Shown piece after piece: positions 43,131-53,293 of a DNA stretch of 64,000 bases (positions within the stretch are counted from its first letter, which is position 1; every line of letters starts with the position of its first letter). Source of the DNA: Sphingobium lactosutens (GTDB lineage Bacteria > Pseudomonadota > Alphaproteobacteria > Sphingomonadales > Sphingomonadaceae). Made by a program: the position numbers and the translations under genes. The notes under the pieces were generated by a model, which worked only from the letters and a program-made list of their open reading frames with translations, was not told the DNA's origin and did no database searches. The stretch is from NCBI RefSeq assembly GCF_013393185.1, contig NZ_QJQX01000070.1, positions 62,001 to 126,000 on the forward strand. Direction: 5' to 3'.

Positions 43131-44212
43131 GTTTCAACAGTTTCGGTCGCGTGTTCCGGTTCAGCACCTGGGGCGAAAGCCATGGCCCGGCGATCGGCGC
43201 CATGGTCGACGGTTGCCCTCCGGGGCTGGAGTTGAGCGAGGCGGACATCCAACCATGGCTCGACCTGCGCAAGCCGGGCACGTCCAAATTCACCACCCAG
43301 CGCCGCGAAGCGGACGAGGTGCGCATCCTGTCGGGCGTGTTCGAAGGCCGGACCACCGGTACGCCGATCAGCCTGATGATCGAAAATACCGACCAGCGGT
43401 CGAAGGATTATTCGGACGTCGCCAAGGCCTATCGCCCCGGCCATGCCGACTATGCCTATGACGCGAAATATGGCTTCCGTGACTATCGCGGCGGCGGGCG
43501 TTCCTCCGCGCGCGAAACCGCCAGCCGCGTGGCGGCGGGCGCGGTCGCGCGGCTGGTGATCCCGGAAGTCGATATCTTCGCCTATGTCAGCGAGATTGGC
43601 GGCGACGCCATCGACCTTGCCAATTTCGATCCGTCGCAGATCGGCCAGAATCCCTTCTTCTGCCCCGACGCGGAAGCGGCGAAGCGCTGGGAAGCGCTGG
43701 TAAACGATGCGCGCAAGGATGGATCGTCTCTGGGCGCGGTGGTCGAATGCGTCGCGTCGGGCGTGCCGGCGGGCTGGGGCGCACCGCTTTATGCCAAGCT
43801 CGACAGCGAACTGGCGAGCGCGATGATGAGCATCAATGCGGTCAAGGGCGTGGAAATCGGCGACGGCTTCGCGGCCGCTCGTCTGCGCGGCGAACAGAAT
43901 GCCGACCCGATGCGTCCCGGCAATGACGGCCCTGTCTTCCTCGCCAATCATGCGGGCGGTATTGCGGGCGGCATCTCCACCGGCCAGCCGATGAAGGTCC
44001 GTATCGCCTTCAAGCCGACCAGCTCGATCCTGATTCCCGTGGAGACGGTGACGCGCGAAGGGGAGGCGTCGGACATCATCACCAAGGGCCGTCACGACCC
44101 CTGCGTCGGCATTCGCGGCGTCCCGGTGGTCGAGGCGATGATGGCGCTGGTGCTGGCCGACCAGAAGCTGCTTCACCGCGCCCAGTGCGGCGAGCGGCCC
44201 GCCGACGACTGA
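43127..44212 (+). CDS. aroC: Chorismate synthase
   Basis: A 361-aa FMN-dependent lyase that makes chorismate from EPSP. All three family signatures are present: [20 protein letters not shown] (N-terminal), [21 protein letters not shown] (central, with the catalytic His/Arg environment), and [24 protein letters not shown] (C-terminal). The length is normal. Its ATG overlaps the DUF2442 stop by 4 bases, an odd coupling of aromatic amino-acid synthesis to a toxin-antitoxin-like pair. Confidence 0.97.
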   Translation: MSFNSFGRVFRFSTWGESHGPAIGAMVDGCPPGLELSEADIQPWLDLRKPGTSKFTTQRREADEVRILSGVFEGRTTGTPISLMIENTDQRSKDYSDVAKAYRPGHADYAYDAKYGFRDYRGGGRSSARETASRVAAGAVARLVIPEVDIFAYVSEIGGDAIDLANFDPSQIGQNPFFCPDAEAAKRWEALVNDARKDGSSLGAVVECVASGVPAGWGAPLYAKLDSELASAMMSINAVKGVEIGDGFAAARLRGEQNADPMRPGNDGPVFLANHAGGIAGGISTGQPMKVRIAFKPTSSILIPVETVTREGEASDIITKGRHDPCVGIRGVPVVEAMMALVLADQKLLHRAQCGERPADD

Positions 44213-44352
44213 CGCGCTGAACCGCTCCGTCTCCACGCCCAACGGCCATTATTCGCGAGACGACTCGCTCCTGTTACGATAGGATGACATCCATCGCCCG
44301 CGGGAGGGCGAGCGGCAGAGCGTAAGCCTGGGGAGCGTCACCACGCGTCGAA

Positions 44353-44372
44353 GCGTTTTTCCTGAAAAACGC
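44353..44372. other. Hairpin GCGTTTTT/AAAAACGC in the aroC-SLC13 intergenic region
   Basis: Perfect 8-bp arms with loop CCTG. It is the first of two hairpins in the 301-base gap 44213-44513, the longest gap in the window. A TTGACG about 20 bases further (44392) could be a -35 element, but no good -10 is visible. I find no open frame worth calling in this gap. Confidence 0.55.
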
Positions 44373-44426
44373 CAAGATTAAAAAGCGCGGATTGACGGTC
44401 AAAACGTCCCCTGAACGCCGCGACAC

Positions 44427-44454
44427 GGGCCAGCCATGCAACCATGGCTGGCCC
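44427..44454 (+). terminator. Strong stem-loop, terminator or attenuator before the SLC13 permease
   Basis: GGGCCAGCCATG / CATGGCTGGCCC, a perfect 12-bp stem with loop CAAC, followed by ATTTCGTTT, lies 59 bases before the permease start. It either ends transcription from aroC (or from a small RNA in 44213-44426) or works as an attenuator for the permease. Confidence 0.8.
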
Positions 44455-44513
44455 ATTTCGTTTCACCTCCGTCAGGGACGCGACCGCGCGACCGAACAGG
44501 GGGCCAACGACCT

Positions 44514-46295
44514 ATGCATTTCATTACCGCGCTGCTCGGCATCTATCGCGCGGAAATCGGCCTCCTCATCCTCGCCTGCATGTTCGTCGCCTTCGTGCGC
44601 GAACGCTATTCGCCGACCGTCATCGCCGTGGTGGGCGCCTGCGCCTATGGCGTTCTGGGCCTGCTCGATGAAAAGGCGATGTTCTCGGTCTTCTCCAACA
44701 GCGCGCCGCTGACCGTGGGCGCCATGTTCGTCCTGTCGGGCGCGCTCGTTCGCACGGGCGTGATCGGCCGGGTCGCGGACCTCATCATGACGCGGGCGCA
44801 GCGGCGACCGCGCCTCGCCCTGGCCGAAGTCACGCTTGGCACGCTGGCGCTCTCGGCCTTCCTCAACAACACGCCGGTCGTCGTGCTGCTGATCCCGATC
44901 ATGTTCAAACTGGCGCAGGCGACCGGCTATCCGGTCAAGAAGCTGCTTATCCCCATGAATGTCGTGGCGGTGCTGGGTGGTTGCCTGACGCTGGTCGGCA
45001 CCTCCACCAACCTTGTTGTCGCGGGGATCGCCGCCGATCAGGGCATGGCGCCGTTCGGCATTTTCGACATCACCCCCTATGGCGCGGCGGGCGCGGCAGC
45101 CGGCATCGTTGCGCTGCTTTGTTTCTCCTTCCTGCTGCCCAGCGACCCGCCCTCCGTAGCTGGAGAGGAAGGGAGCACGGTGCAGGACTATCTCACCGAA
45201 CTCATCGTGCCGCAGGACAGCGAAGCGATCGGGCGGGAGATCGGCAGCTCCGGCCTGTTCGGCCGCTCGGTCCAGTTGCTGGGGCTGAAGCGGGGCGGCG
45301 ACATCCGGCGTCGGGATCTGGCGCAGGAGGAACTGCATTCGGGCGACCGCCTGATCGTGCGGGCGGATGGCGCGGCGATCATGACGCTGCGCGAATCAGG
45401 CCGGTTCGAGATCGGGGTCGCCGCTGATTCGCGCACCAGCGCGCAGGACGGCACGGTGGTCGAGGCGATGATCGCGCCGAGCCATCCGTCCATCGGCGAG
45501 CGGCTGATCGACATACCCTTTCTCCATGCGCTGCGCGTGCGCATCATCGGCATCCATCGCGCCCGCCACATGCCGGGGCCGGAACTGGCCGAAACCCGGA
45601 TACGCGGCGCGGACCGGCTGCTCGTCGCGGGCGGCGACGACGCGATGCGCGCGCTCAAGGACAATCCCCACCTGATCGGCGTCGACGTCAGCCGCACCCG
45701 CGCCTTCCGCCCGCGCAAGGCGTGGATCGCCATCGCCGCCATGGCGGGCGCGGTGCTGCTCTCCGCGTTCGACGTGGTCGGCATCGGCCTTGCCGCCGTG
45801 ATCGCTGTGGGTCTCATCCTCGTCACCCGCTGCATCGACCCGGAAGAAGCCTGGGGCGCGATCGACGGCGACACGCTGATTCTGATCTTCGCCATGCTGG
45901 CGGTGGGGCTGGCGCTGGAGCAGGCGGGCAGCGTCGCGCTGATGGTGGGCTGGATCACCCCGATGATGGAGGTCGCGCCCGAATGGACCTTGGTCTTCAT
46001 CATCTATTTCGCCTCGCTGCTGCTATCCGAACTGCTCAGCAACAATGCGGTGGCGGCGCTGCTGACGCCCATCACCATCGCGCTGGCGCACCAGTTGGGC
46101 GTCGATGCCCGCCCGCTGGTGATCGCGCTGATGATCGGCGCATCAGCCTGTTTCGCGACGCCGATCGGCTATCAGACCAACGCGCTGGTCTATGCGGCGG
46201 GCGATTATCGCTTCGCCGATTTCGTCCGCATCGGCGTGCCGATCAACATCGTCGTCGGGCTGGCGGTATGCAGTGCTATCGTAATGCTGGGGTAG
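44514..46295 (+). CDS. SLC13-family permease with TrkA-C (RCK_C) domains
   Basis: A 593-aa transporter. The N-terminal membrane half (about 1-195) contains FLNNTPVVVLLIPIM and GGCLTLVGTSTNLVVAGIA, the duplicated SNT/ NxPxV-type motifs of the divalent anion:sodium family. Two soluble TrkA-C-like domains sit in the middle (about 215-375), and a second membrane half (about 400-593) carries LLSNNAVAALLTPITIALA and MIGASACFATPIGYQTN. Such proteins move sulfate, C4-dicarboxylates or similar anions. ATG 44514 was chosen because upstream codons lie within the terminator hairpin. Confidence 0.92.
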   Translation: MHFITALLGIYRAEIGLLILACMFVAFVRERYSPTVIAVVGACAYGVLGLLDEKAMFSVFSNSAPLTVGAMFVLSGALVRTGVIGRVADLIMTRAQRRPRLALAEVTLGTLALSAFLNNTPVVVLLIPIMFKLAQATGYPVKKLLIPMNVVAVLGGCLTLVGTSTNLVVAGIAADQGMAPFGIFDITPYGAAGAAAGIVALLCFSFLLPSDPPSVAGEEGSTVQDYLTELIVPQDSEAIGREIGSSGLFGRSVQLLGLKRGGDIRRRDLAQEELHSGDRLIVRADGAAIMTLRESGRFEIGVAADSRTSAQDGTVVEAMIAPSHPSIGERLIDIPFLHALRVRIIGIHRARHMPGPELAETRIRGADRLLVAGGDDAMRALKDNPHLIGVDVSRTRAFRPRKAWIAIAAMAGAVLLSAFDVVGIGLAAVIAVGLILVTRCIDPEEAWGAIDGDTLILIFAMLAVGLALEQAGSVALMVGWITPMMEVAPEWTLVFIIYFASLLLSELLSNNAVAALLTPITIALAHQLGVDARPLVIALMIGASACFATPIGYQTNALVYAAGDYRFADFVRIGVPINIVVGLAVCSAIVMLG

Positions 46296-46373
46296 ACGGC
46301 CAATCCGGCAAGGTCGGCCCTGTTCGTCCCGTTACACGCCCGGCATCAGGGGCGAAACGACAAGGACAGTGTC

Positions 46374-47171
46374 ATGACCAACTCGATGCTCAGTTTGGCC
46401 TTCACCCAGGTCGACGCCTTCGCCGACGCGCCCTTCATCGGCAATCCCGCCGCCGTGATGCCGCTCGACGCCTGGCTCGACGACGCCACGCTCCAGGCCA
46501 TTGCGGAGGAAAACAACCTCTCCGAAACCGCCTTCACCGTGCCGACGCCAGACGATCCGGAGGCGGACTATGCACTGCGCTGGTTCACCCCCGCCGTGGA
46601 GGTGAAGCTGTGCGGCCATGCCACGCTGGCGAGCGGCCATGTGCTGATGGAGCGGGATCAGGTCCGGTTCCGCACGCGCCATGCCGGTATCCTGACGGTA
46701 TCGCGCGAGGACGACGGCTATGCCCTGTCACTCCCCGCATGGGACATGGCGCCCAAGGCGCTGCCCGAACTGGCGGCCGGGCTGGGCGGGCAGCCGCTCG
46801 AATCGCACTGGCGCGACGGCGGCTACAGCCTGTTCCTGTTCCCGGACGAAGCGGCCGTGCGGGCGCTGACGCCCGATTTCGCGGCGCTCAAGGCGCTGGG
46901 CGACATCATGCTGATCGCGACCGCGCCGGGCGAGGACAACGACATCGTCAGCCGCGTTTTCGTGCCCGGCGGCGGTGTGGATGAAGACCCCGTCACCGGT
47001 TCGGCCCATTGCCTGCTCACCCCCTTCTGGGCGGAGCGGCTGGGGAAGACGCAGATCAGCGCCTTTCAGGCCTCGGTCCGTGGCGGCCGGCTGGGCTGCG
47101 CGCTCGCGGACGATCGCGTCATCCTGACCGGCGCCTGCCGCACCATGATCGAGGGACGCTTCTTCCTCTAA
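46374..47171 (+). CDS. PhzF family isomerase/epimerase-like protein
   Basis: A 265-aa two-lobed diaminopimelate-epimerase-fold protein. Motifs are QVDAFADAPFIGNPAAV at the N-terminus, ENNLSETAFTV with the catalytic glutamate (about 46), CGHATLASGHVL, and DEDPVTGSAHC. Many family members act on unknown small molecules; PhzF itself isomerises DHHA in phenazine synthesis, but no phenazine genes are here. Its stop region overlaps the converging serine hydrolase gene by 4 bases. Confidence 0.92.
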   Translation: MTNSMLSLAFTQVDAFADAPFIGNPAAVMPLDAWLDDATLQAIAEENNLSETAFTVPTPDDPEADYALRWFTPAVEVKLCGHATLASGHVLMERDQVRFRTRHAGILTVSREDDGYALSLPAWDMAPKALPELAAGLGGQPLESHWRDGGYSLFLFPDEAAVRALTPDFAALKALGDIMLIATAPGEDNDIVSRVFVPGGGVDEDPVTGSAHCLLTPFWAERLGKTQISAFQASVRGGRLGCALADDRVILTGACRTMIEGRFFL

Positions 47172-48295
47172 CCCGGAAACAGCCCCATCAGCTTCGCCAG
47201 CGCCCCGCGCACCGCGCGGCGCTGGTCCTTGTCGGGCGACATGCCGATCCGCACCACCGTCAGCCGCTGCGACGGGGAAATGAGGATATATTGCCCATTA
47301 TGCCCGACGCAGCCGAACAGGCTCTCGGGCGCCTGCCCCGGCATCAGCGCGCTTTCGCTGCTGTCGCGGTTCAGCCAGATGTGCAGCCCATAGGCCGGGT
47401 TGCGGCGCGATGGCGTGGTCATCAGGTCGATCCACTTTTCCGGCAATATCTGGTGCCCACTGGGCGACCGTCCCCGGCGGCGCAGCAGGTCGCCGAACCG
47501 GCCATAGTCGCGCACGGTCATGTGCACGATGCTGCCGCCGATCATCGTGCCGTTGGCGTCATATTCCGGCGTCAGGCTGGGCAGCTTGCCCGGCGCCTTC
47601 AGCCGTCCGTCGATGAACATCTGCATCGCCCGCCGCCGCACGTCGGGATGCGGGCTGCTGGTCAGCATCCGCGTCATCAGGTCGGACAGGATCATGCTGC
47701 TGCCGGTCGAATAGGCGAATTCCTCGCCCGGCGCATGGGCCAGCGGCTTGGCCTCGGCATAAGCCGCCATGTCCTGCGCGCCGTCGGCGAACAGCATCCG
47801 CACCGTATCGCCATCGGGCAGGGGATCGCCGTCCTCGACATGGTCGAGGCCCGAACTCATCGTCAGCAACTGGCGCAGCGTGATGCGCCCGCGCGGGTCG
47901 CCCGGCTGGCTCCACGCCTGCACCGGCACCGGCGCGTCCAGCGCCAGCCGCCCGTCGGCCACCATCAGCCCCACCAGCACCGCCGTCACGCTCTTGGCGA
48001 TCGACCAGGACAGCAGCTTCGTGTCCGGGCCGAAGCCGGGCGCATAGCGTTCCGCGATCACCTTGCCGTCGCGCATCACCACCAGCGCGCGGGTCTGGCC
48101 CATGCCGTCATCGTCGAACAGCGGATCGATCGCCCCGCGCAGCGCGCTTTCGCCCACCACCGCGTCGGACGCGACGCTGTAGACGGGTTCCGGCCCCTGC
48201 TGCGCCGCGCGCCCGGCCAGCGTCGCCGCCACGACGAGCGCGGCGATGCCGGCGCCCATCCCAAGGCGCTTTACGATTCGGCTGTCGATCTGCAT
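47168..48295 (-). CDS. Serine hydrolase, beta-lactamase class C family
   Basis: A 375-aa exported or membrane-anchored hydrolase with an N-terminal hydrophobic segment (about 9-28). The S-x-x-K motif is in LLSWSIAKSVTAVLVG (about 111-126), the Tyr motif is in EFAYSTGSS, and the usual KTG box is replaced by a VGHNGQY-like HNG, a known variation in the esterase or peptidase branches. It is not expected to be a true beta-lactamase. It converges with phzF and is divergent from a small membrane-anchored protein gene, 37 bases away. Confidence 0.9.
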   Translation of the reverse strand: MQIDSRIVKRLGMGAGIAALVVAATLAGRAAQQGPEPVYSVASDAVVGESALRGAIDPLFDDDGMGQTRALVVMRDGKVIAERYAPGFGPDTKLLSWSIAKSVTAVLVGLMVADGRLALDAPVPVQAWSQPGDPRGRITLRQLLTMSSGLDHVEDGDPLPDGDTVRMLFADGAQDMAAYAEAKPLAHAPGEEFAYSTGSSMILSDLMTRMLTSSPHPDVRRRAMQMFIDGRLKAPGKLPSLTPEYDANGTMIGGSIVHMTVRDYGRFGDLLRRRGRSPSGHQILPEKWIDLMTTPSRRNPAYGLHIWLNRDSSESALMPGQAPESLFGCVGHNGQYILISPSQRLTVVRIGMSPDKDQRRAVRGALAKLMGLFPG

Positions 48296-48332
48296 AAGCC
48301 GGCGCCCTTACATGGAGGCGTGGAAAAGAGCC

Positions 48333-48653
48333 ATGGCGGTTCGGCGGAAATGGTGGATAACGGCGTTGCTGGTCCTTGCGGCGCTGCTGGGCGTGCTGGC
48401 GTGGCACTCGACCGGCCTCAGCGCGCAGGCGCGGGCGGGCGCGGCCTATGGCGCGCGAATCGGCTGTTCCTGCCGCTATGTCGAAGGACGCTCCATGGGC
48501 AGCTGCCAGCAGGACAAGGAACCCGGCATGGCGATGGTCCGCCTGACCGACCTGCCCGAGGAGAAGGCCGTCAAGGCCAGCGTCCCCCTCCTCGCCAGCC
48601 GCACCGCGCACTTCAGGCCAGGCTGGGGCTGCCTGCTCGATCCGGTAGGATGA
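48333..48653 (+). CDS. Small membrane-anchored protein of unknown function
   Basis: A 106-aa protein with one N-terminal hydrophobic segment (about 7-26) and a periplasmic remainder holding conserved-looking cysteines (IGCSCRY, GSCQQD, GWGCLLD) that could form disulphides. GGAAAAGAG sits a few bases before ATG 48333; ATG 48312 is an alternative. It is divergently arranged with the serine hydrolase gene, which suggests shared control or function. I recognise no named family. Confidence 0.72.
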   Translation: MAVRRKWWITALLVLAALLGVLAWHSTGLSAQARAGAAYGARIGCSCRYVEGRSMGSCQQDKEPGMAMVRLTDLPEEKAVKASVPLLASRTAHFRPGWGCLLDPVG

Positions 48654-48707
48654 GGGGCGGGATACTCGTTGGTGTTGACGCTTGAGGGCGGAGAATGGAC
48701 TTCCCCA

Positions 48708-48799
48708 CCCGTTCGGGCTGAACCTGTCGAAGTCCTGTTCTTTTCTTCGAGCCTCACTTCGGAATAAGCATGCCCTTCGACAGGCTCAGGGCGAACGGA
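48708..48799. repeat. CGTTCG-type palindromic repeat
   Basis: CCCGTTCGGGCTGAACCTGT followed by CGAAG on the left and CTTCGACAGGCTCAGGGCG followed by AACGG on the right form long imperfect inverted arms around about 40 bases. This is the widespread sphingomonad GAxCTGTCGAAG-type repeat, related to 30535-30639. Confidence 0.85.
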
Positions 48800-48824
48800 G
48801 GCTTGGGTCTGGAAGCGACCATTT

Positions 48825-49151
48825 TTAGCCAGTAAATCGATCAGCTTTATAGCCGCAAAGTCGCCGAACCCATTGCCTGTAAAATACGAAAACGAACGTG
48901 GTTATCGGGATGGCACCGAAGATGGATAGTGGTGCGAGAATTTGTATGAAAAGGCTTGGAGGCGGGCATCCGGCAGGTTCCAGCGAACAAGCTGGCTCTA
49001 CCGGTGCCGGGAATATGCCGAGAACGAGTAAAAAATAGAGCATCCAGAAGACCAGCGCTATCCCGGCAAAAGCCAGATAACAACAATAGCGGAATACGGT
49101 CTGCATACCGCCATCATTGGAGCCAATCTGATTGGCGTCAATGTCTATCAT
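48825..49151 (-). CDS. Small membrane protein of unknown function
   Basis: A 108-aa frame with two clear hydrophobic segments (about 20-46 and 62-86) separated by a Cys/Pro-rich loop (PACSLEPAGCPPP) and ending in a basic tail. GC content is lower than the surroundings. The frame extends upstream into the palindromic repeat at 49199-49288; ATG 49151 or ATG 49106 is more credible. No family recognised. It is flanked by repeats on both sides, which suggests a lineage-specific insertion. Confidence 0.5.
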   Translation of the reverse strand: MIDIDANQIGSNDGGMQTVFRYCCYLAFAGIALVFWMLYFLLVLGIFPAPVEPACSLEPAGCPPPSLFIQILAPLSIFGAIPITTFVFVFYRQWVRRLCGYKADRFTG

Positions 49152-49198
49152 GCCGGGACGCCTTCCCGAAACCCGACAGTCTGCAAACCACCCCATTT

Positions 49199-49288
49199 CG
49201 TCATTCCCGCGAAGGCGGGAACCCATCTCCTGACCTTGCGTCCAGCACTAGGCTGGGGAGATGGATCCCCGCCTCCGCGGGGATGACG
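49199..49288. repeat. Palindromic repeat, type TTCCCGCG...GCGGGGAT, copy 2
   Basis: CGTCAT and ATGACG form the outer ends. Inside are the hairpins TTCCCGC/GCGGGAA and CCCCGC/GCGGGG, plus the arms CCATCTCC/GGAGATGG. It has the same arrangement as 13058-13146. Open frames starting in it encode the artefact peptides MDPRLRGDD or MGSRLRGND, seen in both copies. Confidence 0.88.
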
Positions 49289-49402
49289 GTATAAAACAGA
49301 CTGCTTGCTTCCCAGCCAAATCCACCCTCTCGCCGCCCCCCAAACCACATCCATCCCCTCATGACACTGGCCCCGCCGCCTTCCAGTCGCTAAGGCCGCC
49401 CG

Positions 49403-51175
<1,773 letters not shown>

Positions 51176-51245
51176 CCGCGCGCCACCTTCCTGTCCTATC
51201 GCGGCCGACCCTGCTATGGTGGTGGGACAGCGGCAGGGGCTTGAA

Positions 51246-51273
51246 ATTATATTTTTCGAATAGGAAATATAAT
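51246..51273. other. AT-rich inverted repeat ATTATATTT/AAATATAAT
   Basis: Perfect 9-bp arms with a 10-base spacer downstream of recQ. The right arm runs directly into the 38-bp conserved motif, paralleling the stem-loop that precedes the motif's first copy at 13650. Confidence 0.6.
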
Positions 51274-51306
51274 GTCGAAATCTACGGGAAATGTGCGAAG
51301 TTAAGC
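51269..51306 (+). repeat. 38-bp conserved intergenic motif, copy 2
   Basis: Matches 13650-13687 at 34 of 38 positions, ungapped and in the same orientation relative to the window. The invariant core is AATCT-x-CGGGAAA-x-GTGCGAAGTTAAGC. It lies between recQ and the DUF442 gene. Confidence 0.8.
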
Positions 51307-51398
51307 GCGGCAAATCCTATTTCCGCTGGGTGATGCACGGCCAAATGGCTTGAAACCCCGGCCCGCCCGGCGCATGGCTCCGGCAAAAGGAGAAGCCC

Positions 51399-51827
51399 AT
51401 GTTCCGCAAGCTCACCGACCGCATCCTCGTCTCCCCGCAGATTAGTCTCGATCAGGTGGCGGAGGCCAAGGCGCAGGGCGTGACCGTCATCGTCAACAAT
51501 CGTCCTGATGACGAGGAACCGGGCCAGCTCAACGGCGCGGCGGTCGAGGCGGCGGCAAAAGAAGCGGGCATCGCCTATGTGGCCGTGCCGGTCGCCCATG
51601 GCGGCTTCGCGCCCTGGCAGCTCGACGGCATGGCCGGTGCGCTGGAGCAGGCAGGAGAGGGCAAGGTCTTGGCCTATTGCCGGTCGGGCACGCGCAGCAC
51701 CCTGCTCTGGGCGCTGACCCGCGCGCGCGCCGGCGACAATGGAGATGTCCTCTCCGCGCAGGCCGCCGCCGCCGGCTACGACATCAGCCCGGTCCGCCAG
51801 ATCATGGACGCTTTGACGCCCCAGTAA
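51399..51827 (+). CDS. TIGR01244/DUF442 family phosphatase-like sulfur transferase
   Basis: A 142-aa protein of the DUF442 (beta-lactamase-hydrolase-like) family with a dual-specificity-phosphatase fold. The active-site loop is YCRSGTRST (about 96-104), C-x5-R/S type, and the N-terminal part has VSPQISLDQVAEAKAQGVTVIVNNRPDDEEPGQ. Relatives include the N-terminal domain of Blh, linked to sulfide or biofilm metabolism in plant-associated bacteria. Here it stands alone, so the role is open. AAAGGAGAAG precedes the ATG. Confidence 0.92.
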   Translation: MFRKLTDRILVSPQISLDQVAEAKAQGVTVIVNNRPDDEEPGQLNGAAVEAAAKEAGIAYVAVPVAHGGFAPWQLDGMAGALEQAGEGKVLAYCRSGTRSTLLWALTRARAGDNGDVLSAQAAAAGYDISPVRQIMDALTPQ

Positions 51828-51847
51828 AGGGGCTTAGCGTCTGTTTG

Positions 51848-51999
51848 GAAATGCGCGGAAGAGCGCATTTCGGAACCGCACCAGCCCGCTCCCCCACCCG
51901 GCCACCCAACGGCAGTATCATATGGGTGGCCGGGTGGGGGTTTAGACGAGTCACGCGCCTCGTCTGAAGGCTGGTGCCGTCATGCGCCGGAAGGCGCAT
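51848..51999. repeat. Multi-hairpin palindromic array between converging genes
   Basis: Successive perfect stems are GAAATGCGC/GCGCATTTC (51848-51871), an 18-bp stem CCCCCACCCGGCCACCCA/TGGGTGGCCGGGTGGGGG (51891-51908 and 51923-51940), AGACGAG/CTCGTCT (51944-51965) and ATGCGCC/GGCGCAT (51982-51999). CACCAGCC (51879-51886) and GGCTGGTG (51969-51976) enclose the middle two. The whole is an imperfect large palindrome filling the gap between two convergent genes. Confidence 0.9.
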
Positions 52000-52013
52000 C
52001 TCCAGGAAAACTC

Positions 52014-53168
52014 TCAAGCCCAGAACTGCGCCAGCTGCCGCACGGATTGCGCGGCGGCTTCGTGGTCGGGCTGTTCATTGGCGTCGCCATAGCCATACCA
52101 CTCGTCCTGCCCGACCTCCTGCACGACGATGCCGTCGCGCCGGGCAAGCATGGACAGCGACCCGTAATAGACGCCGTATGTCGCCCCGGCCTGCGGGATC
52201 AGCCAGGCGATCTGGCCGCGCACCGGCACGATGCTCTCGTCCCGCCACAGCGCGCGCGCGCCATAGCCGGTGCAGTTGATGATCGCCTTCTGCTTCAACC
52301 GGCTGACGTCGCCCGGCGCGTGAAATTCCATCGGCACGATCCGGCCGCCCGCGATCAGGAAATCATTGGTCAGCTGGTGCGCCAGATCGGCGACGTTGAA
52401 GGTCAGCGAACTGTTGCGCCGCACGAAGGTAGGGCGGAACGGATGCATGCCCGGCGCCAGTTCCACCGACCGTGGCATGATGTCGCGCAGCCGGCTTTCG
52501 AGATGCAGGAAATCGTCGGCCCGCTCCGTCTCCGGCATTGTCGTCATCGGGCGCTGGCCGAAAGGCGTGTCGGACAGCATATAGCGATCGGTCCATTCCA
52601 CCGGATCGCCCGGCAGGCCCAGATAGCTCTGATAGGTGGCGAAGGAACTGCGCGCCATCGCCTCCCACCGGTCGGCAAAGCCCGGATCGACCGCCTTCTC
52701 CATCGCGACGCGGCTGTCGGGCGACCAGGTGCCGGTCGCACGGGCGGAGCGGACATGCGGAAACTGTTCCTTCGCGTAGATGGTGACATTGGCCCCGGCA
52801 CGCTGCGCGGTCAGCGCGGCGGTGATGCCCAGCGCGCCCGCGCCGATCACCGCCACGTTGCGCACACCGTCGGCCAGCGCCATGCCCACCGCGACCTCGG
52901 CCGATCCCCAGCTCAGCGACCAGCCGCTGCCGCCATGGCCATAATTGTGGACGACCCGCTTGCGCCTGACCTCCTCCACCTCGATCCGCGGACCGGCAGC
53001 GCGGAAGGGACGCAGGCAGACGGTGGTGCGAAAGATGCGGTCCGGCGTCGCCCGGATCGGCTCTACCCCGGCGAAGGGATCGAAGGGCACGGCCCCCCGT
53101 GCCATCGTCGCGAGAGACAGGGCGCCCGCCCCGCTCGCCATGGTTCCCAGAAACGCCCGCCGGTCCAT
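52014..53168 (-). CDS. Tat-exported FAD-dependent D-amino-acid-oxidase-family protein
   Basis: A 384-aa oxidoreductase. The N-terminus MDRRAFLGTMASGAGALSLA is a twin-arginine signal, so the folded flavoprotein is sent to the periplasm. The dinucleotide fold is at about 105-130 (VIGAGALGITAALTAQRAGANVTIYAKE). DAAO-like features are VVHNYGHGGSGWSLSWGSA (about 70-88) and a late INCTGYGARALW with the catalytic-region arginine and tyrosines. A D-amino acid or related secondary amine is the likely substrate, perhaps from peptidoglycan turnover; that is inference. Confidence 0.88.
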   Translation of the reverse strand: MDRRAFLGTMASGAGALSLATMARGAVPFDPFAGVEPIRATPDRIFRTTVCLRPFRAAGPRIEVEEVRRKRVVHNYGHGGSGWSLSWGSAEVAVGMALADGVRNVAVIGAGALGITAALTAQRAGANVTIYAKEQFPHVRSARATGTWSPDSRVAMEKAVDPGFADRWEAMARSSFATYQSYLGLPGDPVEWTDRYMLSDTPFGQRPMTTMPETERADDFLHLESRLRDIMPRSVELAPGMHPFRPTFVRRNSSLTFNVADLAHQLTNDFLIAGGRIVPMEFHAPGDVSRLKQKAIINCTGYGARALWRDESIVPVRGQIAWLIPQAGATYGVYYGSLSMLARRDGIVVQEVGQDEWYGYGDANEQPDHEAAAQSVRQLAQFWA

Positions 53169-53293
53169 TGCCTGCTCCCCCTGTGCCTTGCCCCGTTAAC
53201 GAAGCAGGCCCGTCTATCCACAAACATGCTTGGAGCCTTCTTGTTACACAAGCCTTGCCATTCAGGGGCTTGCCCCGCGTTGGTGAATGACGG

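Noticed and set aside
49152-49226. N-terminal extension MGSRLRGND of the small membrane protein
   Set aside because: It is a translation of the palindromic repeat, also seen at the other copy.
51802-52017. 71-codon frame across the multi-hairpin array
   Set aside because: It consists of translated palindromes between two convergent genes; no ribosome-binding site or domain.
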